From Terana coerulea (Eukaryota; Basidiomycota; Agaricomycetes; Polyporales; Phanerochaetaceae), in contig JAKOGH010000024.1 in the NCBI GenBank assembly GCA_024811115.1, positions 156,371 through 220,370 on the forward strand: a stretch of 64,000 bases of DNA. The letters run 5' to 3'. Below, piece after piece: positions 35,206 through 46,625 of the stretch. The notes under the pieces are model-generated. The model saw only the letters and a list, made by a program, of their open reading frames with translations. It was not told where the DNA came from and made no database searches. The first letter of the stretch is position 1. Every line of letters starts with the position of its first letter. A program made the position numbers and the translations under genes.

Positions 35206-36274
35206 ATGTTCGCCCGCTACGCATCCCTCCTTCTCCTCGGCGCCACCCTCGCCTTCGGCCAGGCCTGCCCCCAGGTGCACGTCTTCGGTGCGCGCGAGAC
35301 CACCGCGCCCCCAGGCTACGGTACCGCCGGCGCCGTCGTCAACTCGATTCTGAGCGCGTTCCCCGGCTCGACCGCCGAGGTCATCAACTACCCGCCTGCG
35401 GTGGCCAGGCATCGTGCGGCAGCGTCAGCTACGCAAACTCTGCCGTCATGGGTGTCCAGGCGGTCGCCAGCCAGGTCAACACCTTCAACCAAAAGTGCCC
35501 CAGCACGCTTCTCGTGTTGGTCGGCTACTCGCAGGTAAGTCACATCCTGAACTCCGCGAAGTCTGGTGATTCATGTGTACCCAAAGGGTGGTCAAATCAT
35601 GGACGACGCGTACTGCGGCGGCGGTGACACCAACGAGGGCCTCTCGAGCACTGCCATCCCTATCTCGACCGCCGCTCAGGCGCAGATTAAAGCCGCCATC
35701 CTTATGGGCGACCCGCGCCACATCCCCGGCCTCTCGTACAACGTCGGCACCTGCCAGGCCTCCGGCGTACGTACCATCTTCCCTCACATCCTGGGTTTGC
35801 TGCACATCTAACACGAAACCATGGACAGTTCGCGCCCCGGCCGGCCGGCTTCCAGTGCCCGTACGCGTCCAACATCCAGTCGTACTGCGACGCCGCGGAC
35901 CCGTACTGCTGCAACGGCAACGACGCGAACACGCACCAGGGCTACGCGACCGAGTACGGCTCCGTCGCGCTCACGTTCGTCAAGAACAAGCTCAACGCCG
36001 CGATCGCCGCCGGCACAGGCAGCGGCACCATCGCCCCCACCACCGTCAAATCCACTGGCACCGTCGGCCCGACCACCACCCCGAGTGCCCCACCATCGTC
36101 TGGTGCCACCGCGGCCCACTATGCCCAGTGCGGCGGCATTGGCTTCACTGGCCCGACCGTCTGTGCTTCTCCGTTCACATGCCAAGTGGCCAACGCCTGT
36201 GAGTTATTTGCATATGAGAGGGGCACGAGAGTCGTCGCTGATCTAGTCTCGCAGACTACTCTCAGTGCCTGTAA
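35206..36274 (+). CDS. Secreted acetylxylan esterase, CE5 with C-terminal CBM1
   Basis: A secreted esterase that removes acetyl groups from xylan during plant cell wall breakdown. A signal peptide (about residues 1-19, hydrophobic [12 protein letters not shown]) is followed by the CE5 domain: [37 protein letters not shown], then the catalytic Ser in [16 protein letters not shown] (split by an intron after YSQ). Next come [19 protein letters not shown], the catalytic Asp in [12 protein letters not shown] and the His in [11 protein letters not shown] Thr/Pro/Ser linker leads to CBM1 ([16 protein letters not shown] through CQVANA), completed by a last exon YYSQCL with the stop at 36272-36274. 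One G is missing at 35400-35401, before the GGQASC motif. The catalytic triad and disulfide cysteines are all visible. Confidence 0.95.
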
Positions 36275-36450
36275 AAAACTGAGCCAAAATGAGACCGGGA
36301 GTGTGGGGAAGCCCGGTTCGCCGAGAGCCTTGTCTTTAATATGGTTACTCGGGTTGTGTACGCTAGGGTCACAGAGTTACGGGGTAATGGTTATATTTGA
36401 AGATGCATGCTTGAAAGATGGCAGCAAGAAAACGTAGTCTCAGGGTATGT

Positions 36451-39400
36451 TCATGCAATTGTCGCTCGGGGTATGGGAGGGTTTGCTGACACCGGCGGTG
36501 TATGCGGAGGAGACGGAAGGGACCCTTGCAAAGTAGTCGCAAGAAGTCTCGGTATAGATGGAATTCTTGCCTTGTTCTCCGAAGCAGGCGTCACGAGTAT
36601 CGCGGTCGGCTGCGAGTCTTGCAAAGGAGCAAGCGCCTCGCCTCGAGTGTGGTCTACGTCTGCGGGTCGTTTTGTGTCCAACTTCTCATCTACTTGAGAG
36701 GGCAAAGGATTCTTGCGTGGTCGGCCGCGTTTCCTTACAACCGTAGGAGACTGCTGCCCATCGCCGGCCTCCTCGTCCTGCTTCTTCTTGCTCTTTCCGG
36801 ACTTCTCCGGAACATACGTCGAAGCCTTATCCACGAGCTCGCGCTGGAACGCCTCGTCATAACCCGTGCACCGGAAGCACCAGATATTGATGATCTGATT
36901 TTCGACGACGTCAGCAACCGGTCGCATACACAAGGTGAAGGGCGTGAACTCACTTCCTCGCCCGCGGTGTAGGCTGCGACGATCTGGTGAATTTCGTCCT
37001 CGCTTGGCGGAGGGCGCTGCTTCCTAGGTACGCTCCGGATGGCCATAGCCATCGTCGCAGCCTCATCCTCAATTTCTCCTTCCGTCGGCTCGCGCTTCCA
37101 CCTCGCACGCAAGGCAATGCGAGCCCGCAAGGTCGTGTACTTATCCCGTGCCGCTATGTTGTGAGCCCACCCATACTTTGTCTACCATATGTAAGAATGA
37201 GCTAACTGCACGTTATATGATGTGAAAGACAGCTCACCTTCCATGGCAAGGCAGCCCACTCCTCCGTCGTGAGCGACTCGGCTTTCGTCGTGGTGTAATA
37301 GCCCATGTAGTGCCACCACGCGTCGCCCACTCCGACAACAAGCTTGATGGTATCGTTGCCCCAAGGGACCTCTGACACGGCACGGCACAGCAAGCCAGGC
37401 TGCCCGGGCATCCGCGGCGCCTCGGGGTTGAGCTTCAGCGTCGGGTACGCGATGTTGTGCGTGTGCCCGCCGAGGGCGGCGCGCGTCTGTGGGGCAATGG
37501 GCGGATACAGCGGTATGCGGGCGCCGCCGTATGTCTTAGACATAAGCTCACGGGTGACGAGGACGTCCCGGACGTGAGGCTCGAGCGTGACGTTGTAGGC
37601 TGGGTAGCCTTCCAGCCGACGGCGAATGCCTGCTTCAGGAATAAGGTTGATCTTGGGCTTCTCCTCCTTCACGTCCTTGCGGGTCTTCAATGGGGTTGAG
37701 GTGTGGCGGGCAGCATCAGGCTTCAACATAGTCTTACAGGATAAAAAGTATGAGTGGAAGTGCCGGCAATGGTATAGTATATGTCACACCTTGGTGTCTC
37801 CAGCTGCGTCCCGTCTCGGGATAGGCGGAAGCTTCTTCACTGATGACGATGGAGTAAACCCTAGACTATTCTGACCTGGTCCAACCCGACGAACGGGTTG
37901 TGACGGCCCTGCCACAGGAGCTCTGTCCGAGTTGCCATTACGCCCAAGGTAAATAGCGTCCGAATGTGACGTGAAACCACCGTGACCGGTCTCTGATGCA
38001 GAGAGACTTTTGTCCCGGGGGGGTTGGAGAATAGCTACTACAGGTTCTGGTGCGTGATCAGCATCCCGCAGCGATTCTTTGGTATCCTTGATATCTTCAG
38101 TGAATGGCTGTCTCCTTGACGCGGGAGCAGGTTGCGTCTTAGTCGGCGGTGAACGCTTGCTGTACGGCTTGCTACTAGGCCCAGGAGCAGAGCCATCTTC
38201 TGAGTCGACATCAGGATTGTAATCCGAGTCGTCCGTGGGATCCACGTGTAGGTTCTGGATAGGTACCTCGAAAGTATCTCCGTAGTCCTCGTAATCGAGC
38301 GCTGTGTAGCGGTGGTTCGGGATATGCTTACGGGCCGGCCTTTGTGGAGACACGGCTTCACGACCGGCAGGGCTGTCATCTCCGTCGCTACTGTTATCCG
38401 GTTCAGAGCCACTCTCTTGTTCATCTTCGGAGTCGGTGAGGTCGGAAAGGTCGGAAAGCGCCCCTCCAAACGGATCGTCTACTCTCAAAATTCAGCAAAA
38501 AACCCCTTCGGATTGACATATGGAACCTACATTCGTCAACATCTATGGCCAAAGTCAATTCGCGCTGCACTTCCGCCATCGAACGGGCGAGCCTCATTCG
38601 CTCCCGCATTTCAGCATCAATCTCAATAACGACCTCAGCGCGAGGAAGCCTATCGAGTTTCCGCCTCTTAGATGGGAAGATAACAGTTTCCAGCGAGTCT
38701 TCCACTTCTTCGACCTTTCTCTTCGGCACAGGCGGAAGCCGTGGGATCGATACAGAGACGTGAGACGCTGGAGTACTTGATATCCCGGAAAGTGGTGCAG
38801 CAAGACTGGGGGAATCCTTGGCTGCACTGTCACTGCGCTCATTTGAAGCTAAACTGAACTTGGGTGGTGCTGGAGTGGCGGACTGAGGGCAACGCGAGAA
38901 ATCAGTAAATGAAACCCGAAAAAAAACATGGGCGTGGGTATACCTGTCGTTGATTGAGCTTGACTTTCTTCTTAACTTCTGTTCTGGGGGTGATTACAAC
39001 GACACTGTCGCCAGAGGACGACGCTCTCGAGAGTGGTTTCCCTAAACGTGGACCCTGGCTAACGGGCGTCAGGAATCTGTTGGGATGTTCGAGACCCGTG
39101 CTTCTAGGATCAACGGACTTGGGTCCGTCTTGTGGGATAGGATTGGTGTGAATGTTTGACTTTCCGTTCAGCTTCGAGCTTGACGTGACAGCCTGAGGAG
39201 GTACGTCTAAAATACTCCCTCGTCTGACGTCCCTATCCTAATGAAAGTATTAAGCTCATTCCGCTTAGACTGGTACATTTGAATCCGACTCACCTCGGCG
39301 CCCTCATTTAGGGAGCTCCCGACATCCTCAGCTCGTGCCTTTCCCTTCCCTTTCGTCTTCTGCGTGCTCTGAAGCCCTTCAAACCCTTCGAAAGTAGCGC

Positions 39401-39842
39401 CCAGTTCTGGAGACGGACTTCGCTGGCGAGCAAGCTTCGGCTTGCCACTGGTGGAGCTTGCCAGTCGTGTTTCGTAAACTGCTGTAGGCTGCGAGGCCGA
39501 GCTCGGGCCTGGGACTGGAGGTCCGTCGTCCTTATCGACTCTCTGCGTTCTAGGAGCACCATGGAGAGCGCTACCTGAAGCTCCCAAGCCCTCAACCTTT
39601 GTCTCCAAGGCCCCGAGCCGAGCGGACAGCAATGCTAAAGAGTCGCCCTGCCCTGACAGAATGTCGAGCACTTGGTCCATGCGCTTGACCACTTGGGAGA
39701 GTATTCCATGGAGCGCGGAATCAGCCAGACCGGTGGCATTCTGCGGCGGTGGCTCTGGCATTGAACGGGAGAGGCTGTTAATCCAAGTCATTCCAGGTGT
39801 TTGGTCGTTGTCCACGTAGTTCTTTACCGCAAAATACGGCAA
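36451..39842 (-). CDS. DUF6697-like basidiomycete protein with AT-hook
   Basis: A large, mostly disordered nuclear-type protein. The N-terminus (start at 39842, or in-frame ATGs at 39791 or 39761) has a short helix ILSQVVKRMDQVLDILSGQG and Ser/Pro-rich sequence. A middle exon carries PSKRRKLDRLPRAEVVIEID and MRLARSMAEVQRELTLAID. An acidic region (SDLSDLTDSEDEQESGSEPD) follows. The ordered domain has IRRRLEGYPAYNVTLEPHVR, PWGNDTIKLVVGVGDAWWHY and GYYTTTKAESLTTEEWAALP, which I associate with DUF6697. After it come TLRARIALRARWKREPTEGE, the block IINIWCFRCTGYDEAFQREL, and an AT-hook VVRKRGRPRKNPLP. No frame break is obvious. DNA or chromatin binding is an inference from the AT-hook and nuclear-type basic clusters. 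Confidence 0.65.
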
Positions 39843-40433
39843 GCCAGAGAGTGGTGAGGTAGAAACGTGTGGGGTGGTAAGCGGCCGTGAGGAACGAGGA
39901 GAGCAATGTTACCAGACAGTGTTCACATTTGATCCGCCTGCTGCTAGCCCATATTGGGCAAGCGCATGCCGGAAAAGTCCACGCCGGGACAAGCAAACGT
40001 CCTGGTGAAGTGATAGTGGTTGTCGTTACAATCTCATAAAAACCTCGTCCCTCTCACCTTGTTACGTTGCTCTAATCTCTTAACACATACTAAGTACCTC
40101 TCTAGTTTCAGACTGCTGTAATTATGCTGTAACGAAGAACATTATAACGTTCATCAACCTCAAGACACTTGCTTCAATTATTTTTTCAGCTATTTTCCGT
40201 ATGTCTGGAATCTGCGAGTCTGATGTACCGCATTTTAGGAAGGCATGTAATAAATACTCGATACATAAGTGGCTAGGGAAAGTAATTTATTGGGTGAACC
40301 CCATAAAAGGCAAGAGCTTTGGATCCTAACAAGCACAAATAATTATAGACGCTCATGTAGGGCGGCGCGTTGGAAGCGGCGACGTGTCGAAGTGTTTCGT
40401 CACCACCACGCGTTTGTACGATATCCCTGGACG
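39843..40433. promoter_or_regulatory. Divergent promoter region, DUF6697-like gene / GET1
   Basis: 591 bp, A/T-rich in the centre. No supported gene or clear core element. Confidence 0.4.
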
Positions 40434-41455
40434 ATGTCCCTCATCGCCACCATTTTCTTTCTCGTCTTCTTGACAGAACTCGTCTCATGGATAGGCAAGT
40501 CCGTCCTACTCGACCTCGTCAGTATTCTCCCCTTCGCATGCTCGATGTATGCGCTGGCTCACCCTACTCTAACACTCTAGGCATATCCTGTATACTTGCA
40601 ACTGTTCTACTCGAAACAAGTTGCGCAGCAAAGGAATCTGAAGTCTGAAATTCTTGTGAATAAGAAGGAGCTTCTGCAAACAAGTGCGCAGGATCAGTTC
40701 GCCAAGTGGGCGAAGCTGAGGAGGACGGTGGACAAGGGGCTGGCGGATTTGGAGAAGCTCAGTGAGTTTATTCTTGTACCATCAGTTACTGAAAAGGTCA
40801 GGTCAGAGTAGGCGATTATGGCGATTCTCAAGTCGCTTCTCGAGTCGAATATGGGCTTCATTGTTTGACGATAATCGCCTAGAAGCGGCTCCAGCGCAAC
40901 TTCTGAGCCGACTCTAATGTCGATTCTGCTCGTAGAAATATTTCCTTAGAATCGTCAACTCTGATCTCCCCTAATATCGTCTCCCTGCAGACTTTATACC
41001 CACTCCCTCTCCACTTCGATTTGTCAATGGGAAGCTGACCACGCATATGCAGACAGCGAGCTCTCATCCAGCAAGACTTCATTCTCTCTGAAGTTCAAAA
41101 GCTTTCTATGGATTGCCACAGGTGGCCTCCAGTTCTTTGTGGGCTGGTGGTACCGCAAAGCTGCTGTCTTCTATCTGCCACCAGGGTGGTTCGGCCCTCT
41201 GACGTGGATACTGGCATTTCCCTTTGCGCCCGCCGGCTCCGTAAGCTGCGGTGTCTGGCAGATGGCGTGCAGAAGAGTGATTAAAGTGGGAGAGCGTGTA
41301 GTGAGGGATCTGATGTCAGGTGCGAATACCCTCGTTATCTCGAGACACGATATTAATGGGCAGCTGTGTTCGTAGGATCCGCGGAACCTATAGCCGTTCC
41401 AGAGGCGGCGCAAGAAAACGAGAAGTCTGCTGCTGCGAGGAAGAAGACTTCATAG
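40434..41455 (+). CDS. GET1: GET1 / WRB, ER receptor subunit for tail-anchored proteins
   Basis: Get1 with Get2 forms the ER-membrane receptor that takes tail-anchored proteins from Get3. The ATG at 40434 starts in a membrane helix ([20 protein letters not shown]). After an intron comes the cytosolic coiled coil, [20 protein letters not shown] and [20 protein letters not shown]. Then [20 protein letters not shown] leads into two further helices, [20 protein letters not shown] and [20 protein letters not shown]. The tail is basic and ends ARKKTS at the TAG 41453-41455. Domain order and length fit Get1. The second intron (40762-41052) is 291 nt, about five times the local norm, and holds a MITE-like sequence. 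No frame break was found. Confidence 0.93.
40803..40964. mobile_element. MITE-like insertion in a GET1 intron (candidate)
   Basis: The ends are imperfect inverted repeats, 40803-40817 and 40950-40964, matching at 13 of 15 positions (TCAGAGTNGNCGATT). A perfect internal inverted pair TAGGCGATTAT/ATAATCGCCTA lies inside. No target-site duplication is evident, so this could be a decayed element. Confidence 0.4.
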
Positions 41456-42290
41456 CCCATGAGAAGCTGTACCACTTGTACATGACGTTGTATTTACAGA
41501 TATGCACTGTTGGGTTATCCGTGCCGACACTCGCAGCGTGAGATGCCACCGGCGTATCATGACATCGAAGACCCATGGTCAGCTAGGCGTGCCTCTCTTG
41601 GACGGGATGATCGCTCGCAAGCATGGCTGCGTACATGAGAGCGAACATGATGCAACATCACTTTCAGGATGATTATCTCACTTGCACCCATAGTCTTCAC
41701 AGCTCCAGTTCTTCTACCCAGAACGAGAAGTCGAAGATTCGGCAGGCACGCAGCGGAAGGTGCCGACCGAGGAACACGGGAGCCGAAACTATGTACGTCT
41801 CTATGTTGCTAGTCCCACAGCTCTTGCAAATCATTCTGCAGACAGGACTTGTGACCCTGCACGAAACGGACGCCACGCCGTGCTTGTTCCGCGGAGAGGA
41901 AGGTCCAGCCTCCGGCTCGACTTGATTACGCTCCGAAATTATCGAATTTGTCGCCCGTTTTGCAAGGAGCTCCGCAGAGCGTCCTTCCGCGCGCGTTCGT
42001 ATCCCGGGGTCGACGAAACATACGAGCTCGCGGAGGTCCGTTCGACGAACCGTTCCGTCGGTGGTGTGTCCGCTTCGGGCAAGCGTCCGTCTGGCCCGTC
42101 CCGGCGTCTAACCGGCATGTGAATACGGACTAGCGTGCCATGACGTTCCGACTGGGGACTTGGGATGGCGTCGACGGGCTGCCGAGGTCGGTGCCCAGGT
42201 ATAAATACGCAGCGAGGAGATGGCTCCGTCTCTTATCAACCCCTGCTCTTCCCACCTTCGCAAAATAAACAACACAACACTTGAACAGTC
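41456..42290. promoter_or_regulatory. Region between GET1 and malate synthase
   Basis: 835 bp. Overlapping plus-strand frames around 41623-42122 are open but have no domain and do not join to either neighbour. The right end is the malate synthase promoter, with a TATA box at 42200. Confidence 0.45.
42200..42207 (+). promoter_or_regulatory. TATA box of malate synthase
   Basis: TATAAATA is 91 bp upstream of the ATG at 42291 and is followed by a pyrimidine-rich leader. Confidence 0.7.
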
Positions 42291-44107
42291 ATGCCAGTCG
42301 CAGGGGTCCAAATACTCACGAAACAGGCCGAGCAGGCCCAGAGCCAGATCCTCACGAACGACGCCCTCAAGTTCCTCGCGGCACTCCACAGGACGTTTGA
42401 GGCCACTCGCCAGAGCCTCCTCCGCGCGCGCTCTGTCGCGCAGCAACGCCTCGACGCCGGCGTGCCCTCGACTTCGCACCCGAGACGGCCAAGATTCGCG
42501 AGGACCCGGCATGGCTGTGTGCACCACCCGCGCCAGGGCTCGAGGATAGGAGGGTCGAAATCACGGGTCCGCCAGAGAGGAAGATGGTCATCAATGCGCT
42601 GAACAGTGGCGCAAAGACATTTATGGCTGACTTCGAGGGTGCGTTCGCTTGTGATTGTTTCGTTGATATCGTTTGAACAACAACTTCAGACTCTAACTCG
42701 CCAACGTTTGCAAACCTTATCAATGGCCAAGTGAATCTTCGCGACGCTATTAGGCACCAGATTGATTTCGAGGTCGGCGGCAAGTCGTACAAGCTTGTAG
42801 AGGATCCGGCTGTCCTGATCGTCAGGTACGTCTTTCACATGAATTCATTGTCCTCTCTGCTGACATTTGAACTAGACCCCGTGGATGGCATCTCGACGAG
42901 CCACGCGTCACCATCGACAACCAGCCCATCTCGGCCTCCATCTTCGACTTCGCGCTCTACTTCTTCCACAACGCCAAGGAGCTCGTCGCGCGGCCGCGGG
43001 CCGTACTTCTACCTACCCAAGATGGAGCACTACACGGAGGCGCGGCTCTGGAACGACATCTTCAACTTCGCGCAGTCGTACGTCGGCCTGCCGCACGGCA
43101 CGGTCCGCGCGACGGTGCTCATCGAGACGCTGCCCGCCGCGTTCGTCATGGAGGAGATCCTGTTCGAGCTACGCGAACACTCGAGCGGGCTCAACTGCGG
43201 CCGCTGGGACTACATCTTCAGCTTCATCAAGCGCAGGCGCGCGGACCGCACCGCGGTGCTGCCTGATCGCTCGGACGTGACGATGGAGGTGCCGTTCATG
43301 GACGCGTATGTGCGCCTGCTTATCCAGACATGCCACAAGTAAGCATTATTCTGCTGAATTCTGAGAATATGGCTGACATCATCTCTAGGCGCAAAGTCGC
43401 CGCTATGGGCGGCATGTCCGCTCAGATTCCCATCAAGGAGGACCCGAAGGCGAATGAGGTCGCCATGGCCAAGGTTCGAGCAGACAAGTTGCGCGAGGTC
43501 AAGAACGGACACGACGGCACCTGGATTGCACACCCGCTCATCAACAAGATTGCGATGGAGATCTTCAACGAGCACATGGTCGGGCCCAACCAGGTGTGTT
43601 TCATTTCCTGCGCAGGAGAGCATAATGCTGACAGCCTTTGCAGTACCACATACGCCGGGAAGACGTCCACGTCACCGCCGCCGACTTGCTCAGCACCTCC
43701 GTGCCCGGCAAGATCACCGAGGGGGCGTCCGCGCGAGCGTCGCGACCTCGCTCGCGTACAGCGCGGCATGGGTCGGCGGGAACGGCTGCATCCCGCTCAA
43801 CTACCTCATGGAGGACGCGGCGACGGCGGAGATCACGCGCGTGCAGCTCTGGCAGTACGCCAAGTACGGCTCGCGGCTCGACACGGGCGAGCATGTCACA
43901 CCAGAATACATTGATCGTGTTGTGGATGCGGTGGTCCCGACGCTGACGAGCGCGAGCCTCACGCCGAAGAACCTCGACCTCGTCGCGCGCTACCTCAAGA
44001 AGCAGGTCCGCCAGGAGTGGCCGAGCGAGTTCCTCACGAGCGACCTGATGGGCTACTTGGCGGTCGCAGACGGGTGCCCGCCTCAATTCCAGCGGAGTGC
44101 ACTCTAG
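42291..44107 (+). CDS. MLS1: Malate synthase (glyoxylate cycle)
   Basis: Condenses glyoxylate with acetyl-CoA to malate, normally in peroxisomes, for growth on C2 compounds or fatty acids. From the ATG at 42291 come [60 protein letters not shown], the active-site region [19 protein letters not shown] around 42810-42910, [20 protein letters not shown], and [20 protein letters not shown]. Then [75 protein letters not shown] and a C-terminus ending QRSAL. There are four short introns. Three one-base breaks are needed: one missing C at 42475-42477, one extra base near 42991-43000 and one missing G at 43721-43725. The C-terminal tripeptide SAL departs from the usual SKL peroxisomal signal. Confidence 0.97.
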
Positions 44108-44385
44108 GATTGTGTTGATGGTTGGATAGCTTGGACTTGGGACTTTTGTGTTATTCCTAATCTCTTCGGCATTTCTCCACTGTATTTGTACAATCAGCGT
44201 GTCATGTACGCCGTAAACTAGCTCCATCTAAGACTTGTTTCTTGTGAATTTTGGGTCGCGGGGGCTTATATGTATGTCCACGTCACAATATGGTCATGTT
44301 GTAGCAGCAGGCAGGTCATGTTTCCATTGAAGTGCAGAAATAGTACATATTTGTCAAGAACCAGCCAGGTGAAGGATCGCAGTAG

Positions 44386-46012
44386 CTAATTGGCCTTAGG
44401 CTGATTGAACAGCGAGTTGAGCACTACCAATGACTGAGGGTACTTTCCCTCTATGATGCCCTGAAACTTCCTCGAAAGGGCTGTCTGTACGACGGGCTCG
44501 TGGGAATGCTTGTGAAACACTGCCGTTTCCATTTGCAACACCTCGGGATATCTACAGGGTGTTGGCAAGAGGTCTCAATCTTCTCGAACTCGGAGCTCAT
44601 GACAAGACTTACCTCCAAGTAAAGTCGGAGAACAACTCTACGACAATATTCTCCGCGGACAACCCACCTGCTAGTGCGTCCAAGGACTGCCTCTTTACCT
44701 TCTCAAGGCCAAGCTACAGCAGCAGCGGAAGTAAGCGATGGTCGGGTCCCTACAGCGAGGCATAAGTGGACACACCTTCGTAGCTAGCCTGTACATGGAC
44801 TTGGGCGAGCATGACGGGCGATCGCTTGAAACACGGAATGCCTGTCGCTGCGTACGAAGCGGCGCAAACTCCATATCGTCGTTGTACAAATACAGAAGCA
44901 GTACTTTCCACCTGAAGTGATGGTGAGTTCCCGATGGGTCGACAACTACACACGCGAGGTCACTCACGTTCTGTACGCGCCATCCGGAGTGAACAGCGCA
45001 GGGAAGCGCTCACTATTGCCGTTATTTTCGGCAGTGATGGCGTCGGATGTGGAGGACGGTAAAGCTGGTTGGAGTTCCTCCTCGTCAAGATGTGTATGCG
45101 AGTCGGTTGTGCACGTTGTCTCAAATATTTTACTTTGTTTCCCTTCATCGAGAATCGGCACAAAAATGGGTGTCGGCGGAGCACCCAATTCATCCTCGGA
45201 ATCGGAAGGAAAGTCTGAGTAAGAAAATAAATCGGTATCCAGCTCAGTAACACACACAACTCCTGGCGTGCCTGGTACAAAAATAACCGTATGAGGCTTG
45301 TGTACCGGAGAGTTGCGACAGTAAGAGATCCGACCTTCGTTTACAAGCGGCTTGATGGGTTCAAGTACCTGTACACCGGCAGGCCTTGACTCAGACTCGG
45401 CCAGTACCAACTCGTCATCGTCATCGTCCAAATCGCTGTCCTCGTCATAGTCGTATTCATCCTCGCAGGACGTTCGTGTAGTCAAGGCCTTCTCGTCATC
45501 GACTCGCATGCTCTTCCAGTATGAGTCTGACATAGAGCGAGGTCGGAGGAATCGTAGTCAGTAGCTTCGTTTCATCCCGGAAAGAGAGAACACTCACCAT
45601 CAGCAAGCACGCTGGACGCCGCAGCCAAAAAGTCACGGCGTGCTTGAAGAGGCTTGGGCTTGAATGCGACGCCGTTGCGGCCTCGAGCGGAATACAAGTA
45701 GATACGGGTGTCGTGAAATACGGCGCCGTCGAGCGAGTCAACAAATGCGCGCCGGAACAGAGCCAAGCGGACGGACTCGAAAGATTGACGGTTAGCATCC
45801 GATGCAACTTCAGTTTCCTTCTCAAGGGTCGCAGCTGCAGGGACGGCGGCGTCCGAGGCCGGTGATACCCCTACCGTCTCCATGGCAGATGGCGCAGAGG
45901 CGTCCTCTATTACGGCCATCCCAAGGGAGAGGCAGGCAGCTGTTGCTGAGAACTTCTTGCCTTTCTTCTTGTTGCACTTTGCCCCTGCACAAACACTGCA
46001 AGCGCAAGACAT
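44386..46012 (-). CDS. BTB domain protein 1 with split BTB fold
   Basis: First of five paralogs. BTB domains dimerise and often recruit Cullin-3, but no partner is known here. The ATG at 46010-46012 begins a Cys-rich tip (MSCACSVCAGAKCNKKKGKK), then FESVRLALFRRAFVDSLDG and the first half of BTB, IYLYSARGRNGVAFKPKPLQ and ARRDFLAAASSVLAD. An acidic insertion follows (about 200 residues here, the longest simple one) with DEYDYDEDSDLDDDDDE and YSDFPSDSEDE. The second half of BTB resumes at WKVLLLYLYNDDMEFAPLRT and CSPKSMYRLATKV. The C-terminal helices are ENIVVELFSDFTWRYPEVLQ and METAVFHKHSHEPVVQTALS, and the stop is at 44386. Exons are separated by about 50-nt introns at positions shared with the other copies. 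Confidence 0.85.
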
Positions 46013-46625
46013 CTGTGTAACAAAGGGTTGGATTTCTACCAAGAAAAGACGAGGCGAGAGCCCGAGTGAATGCACTATACCACTATCAATCACAGCAACT
46101 AGAACACGAATTCTGCGGCTGAATGTTCGATGAGCTTCGCAAAGCAATGGGCGAGGATTTCAGAAGGCGCAGTGGCAGAAGGCAACGGGGAGAACAACGA
46201 GAGTACGCCCCGCTATATATGTATCCTCATCAGCGCTCGCTTGCCTTGTCGCTTGCCGAACTGATGCAAACAATAATAACCCGTGACAGCTCTGTTTCTG
46301 CGGCGAAATGAAGGCAAGAGCAGTGATCGATGAGTACAATACAACCACAGAAACGAGCGATATAGACATACCTGTCCTACCTCTGGCTGCCTTCTGAGGT
46401 GCAAGGCGGCCGGGGTCCCGCAACGAGCTCATTTATCACCATGTGTGGACGCATCAAGTCTCACGTTGCCACAAATGCGGACAGCGAGAAAGGTTGTAAG
46501 TCCCAAGAAGACTCAGATGATGCTTGAGGAAGCTTGAGAATTCAGCCAGGCTTAGAGCCTGTCAGCAACATGGCATAGAGCAGACACAGTGGGGCGATTT
46601 ATTGTCCGGTGCGTACCGCTACATA
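46013..46625. promoter_or_regulatory. BTB1 upstream region
   Basis: 613 bp between the BTB2 stop and the BTB1 start, both minus strand. A TATATATG-like motif lies near 46214 about 200 bp before the BTB1 ATG. It also contains a 68-bp element shared with the region downstream of BTB4. Confidence 0.5.
46426..46493. repeat. Conserved non-coding element, copy A
   Basis: Similar over about 68 bp to 52280-52346 (roughly 80 percent by eye, same orientation). Shared cores are GCTCATTTAT, ACCATGTGT and CAAGTCTCACG, plus GCGGACAGC near the right end. It lies upstream of BTB1 and downstream of BTB2. Confidence 0.65.

Noticed and set aside
35206..36274. Cutinase as the identity of the CE5 enzyme
   Set aside because: The blocks [17 protein letters not shown] and [12 protein letters not shown] plus a CBM1 module fit acetylxylan esterase better than cutinase.
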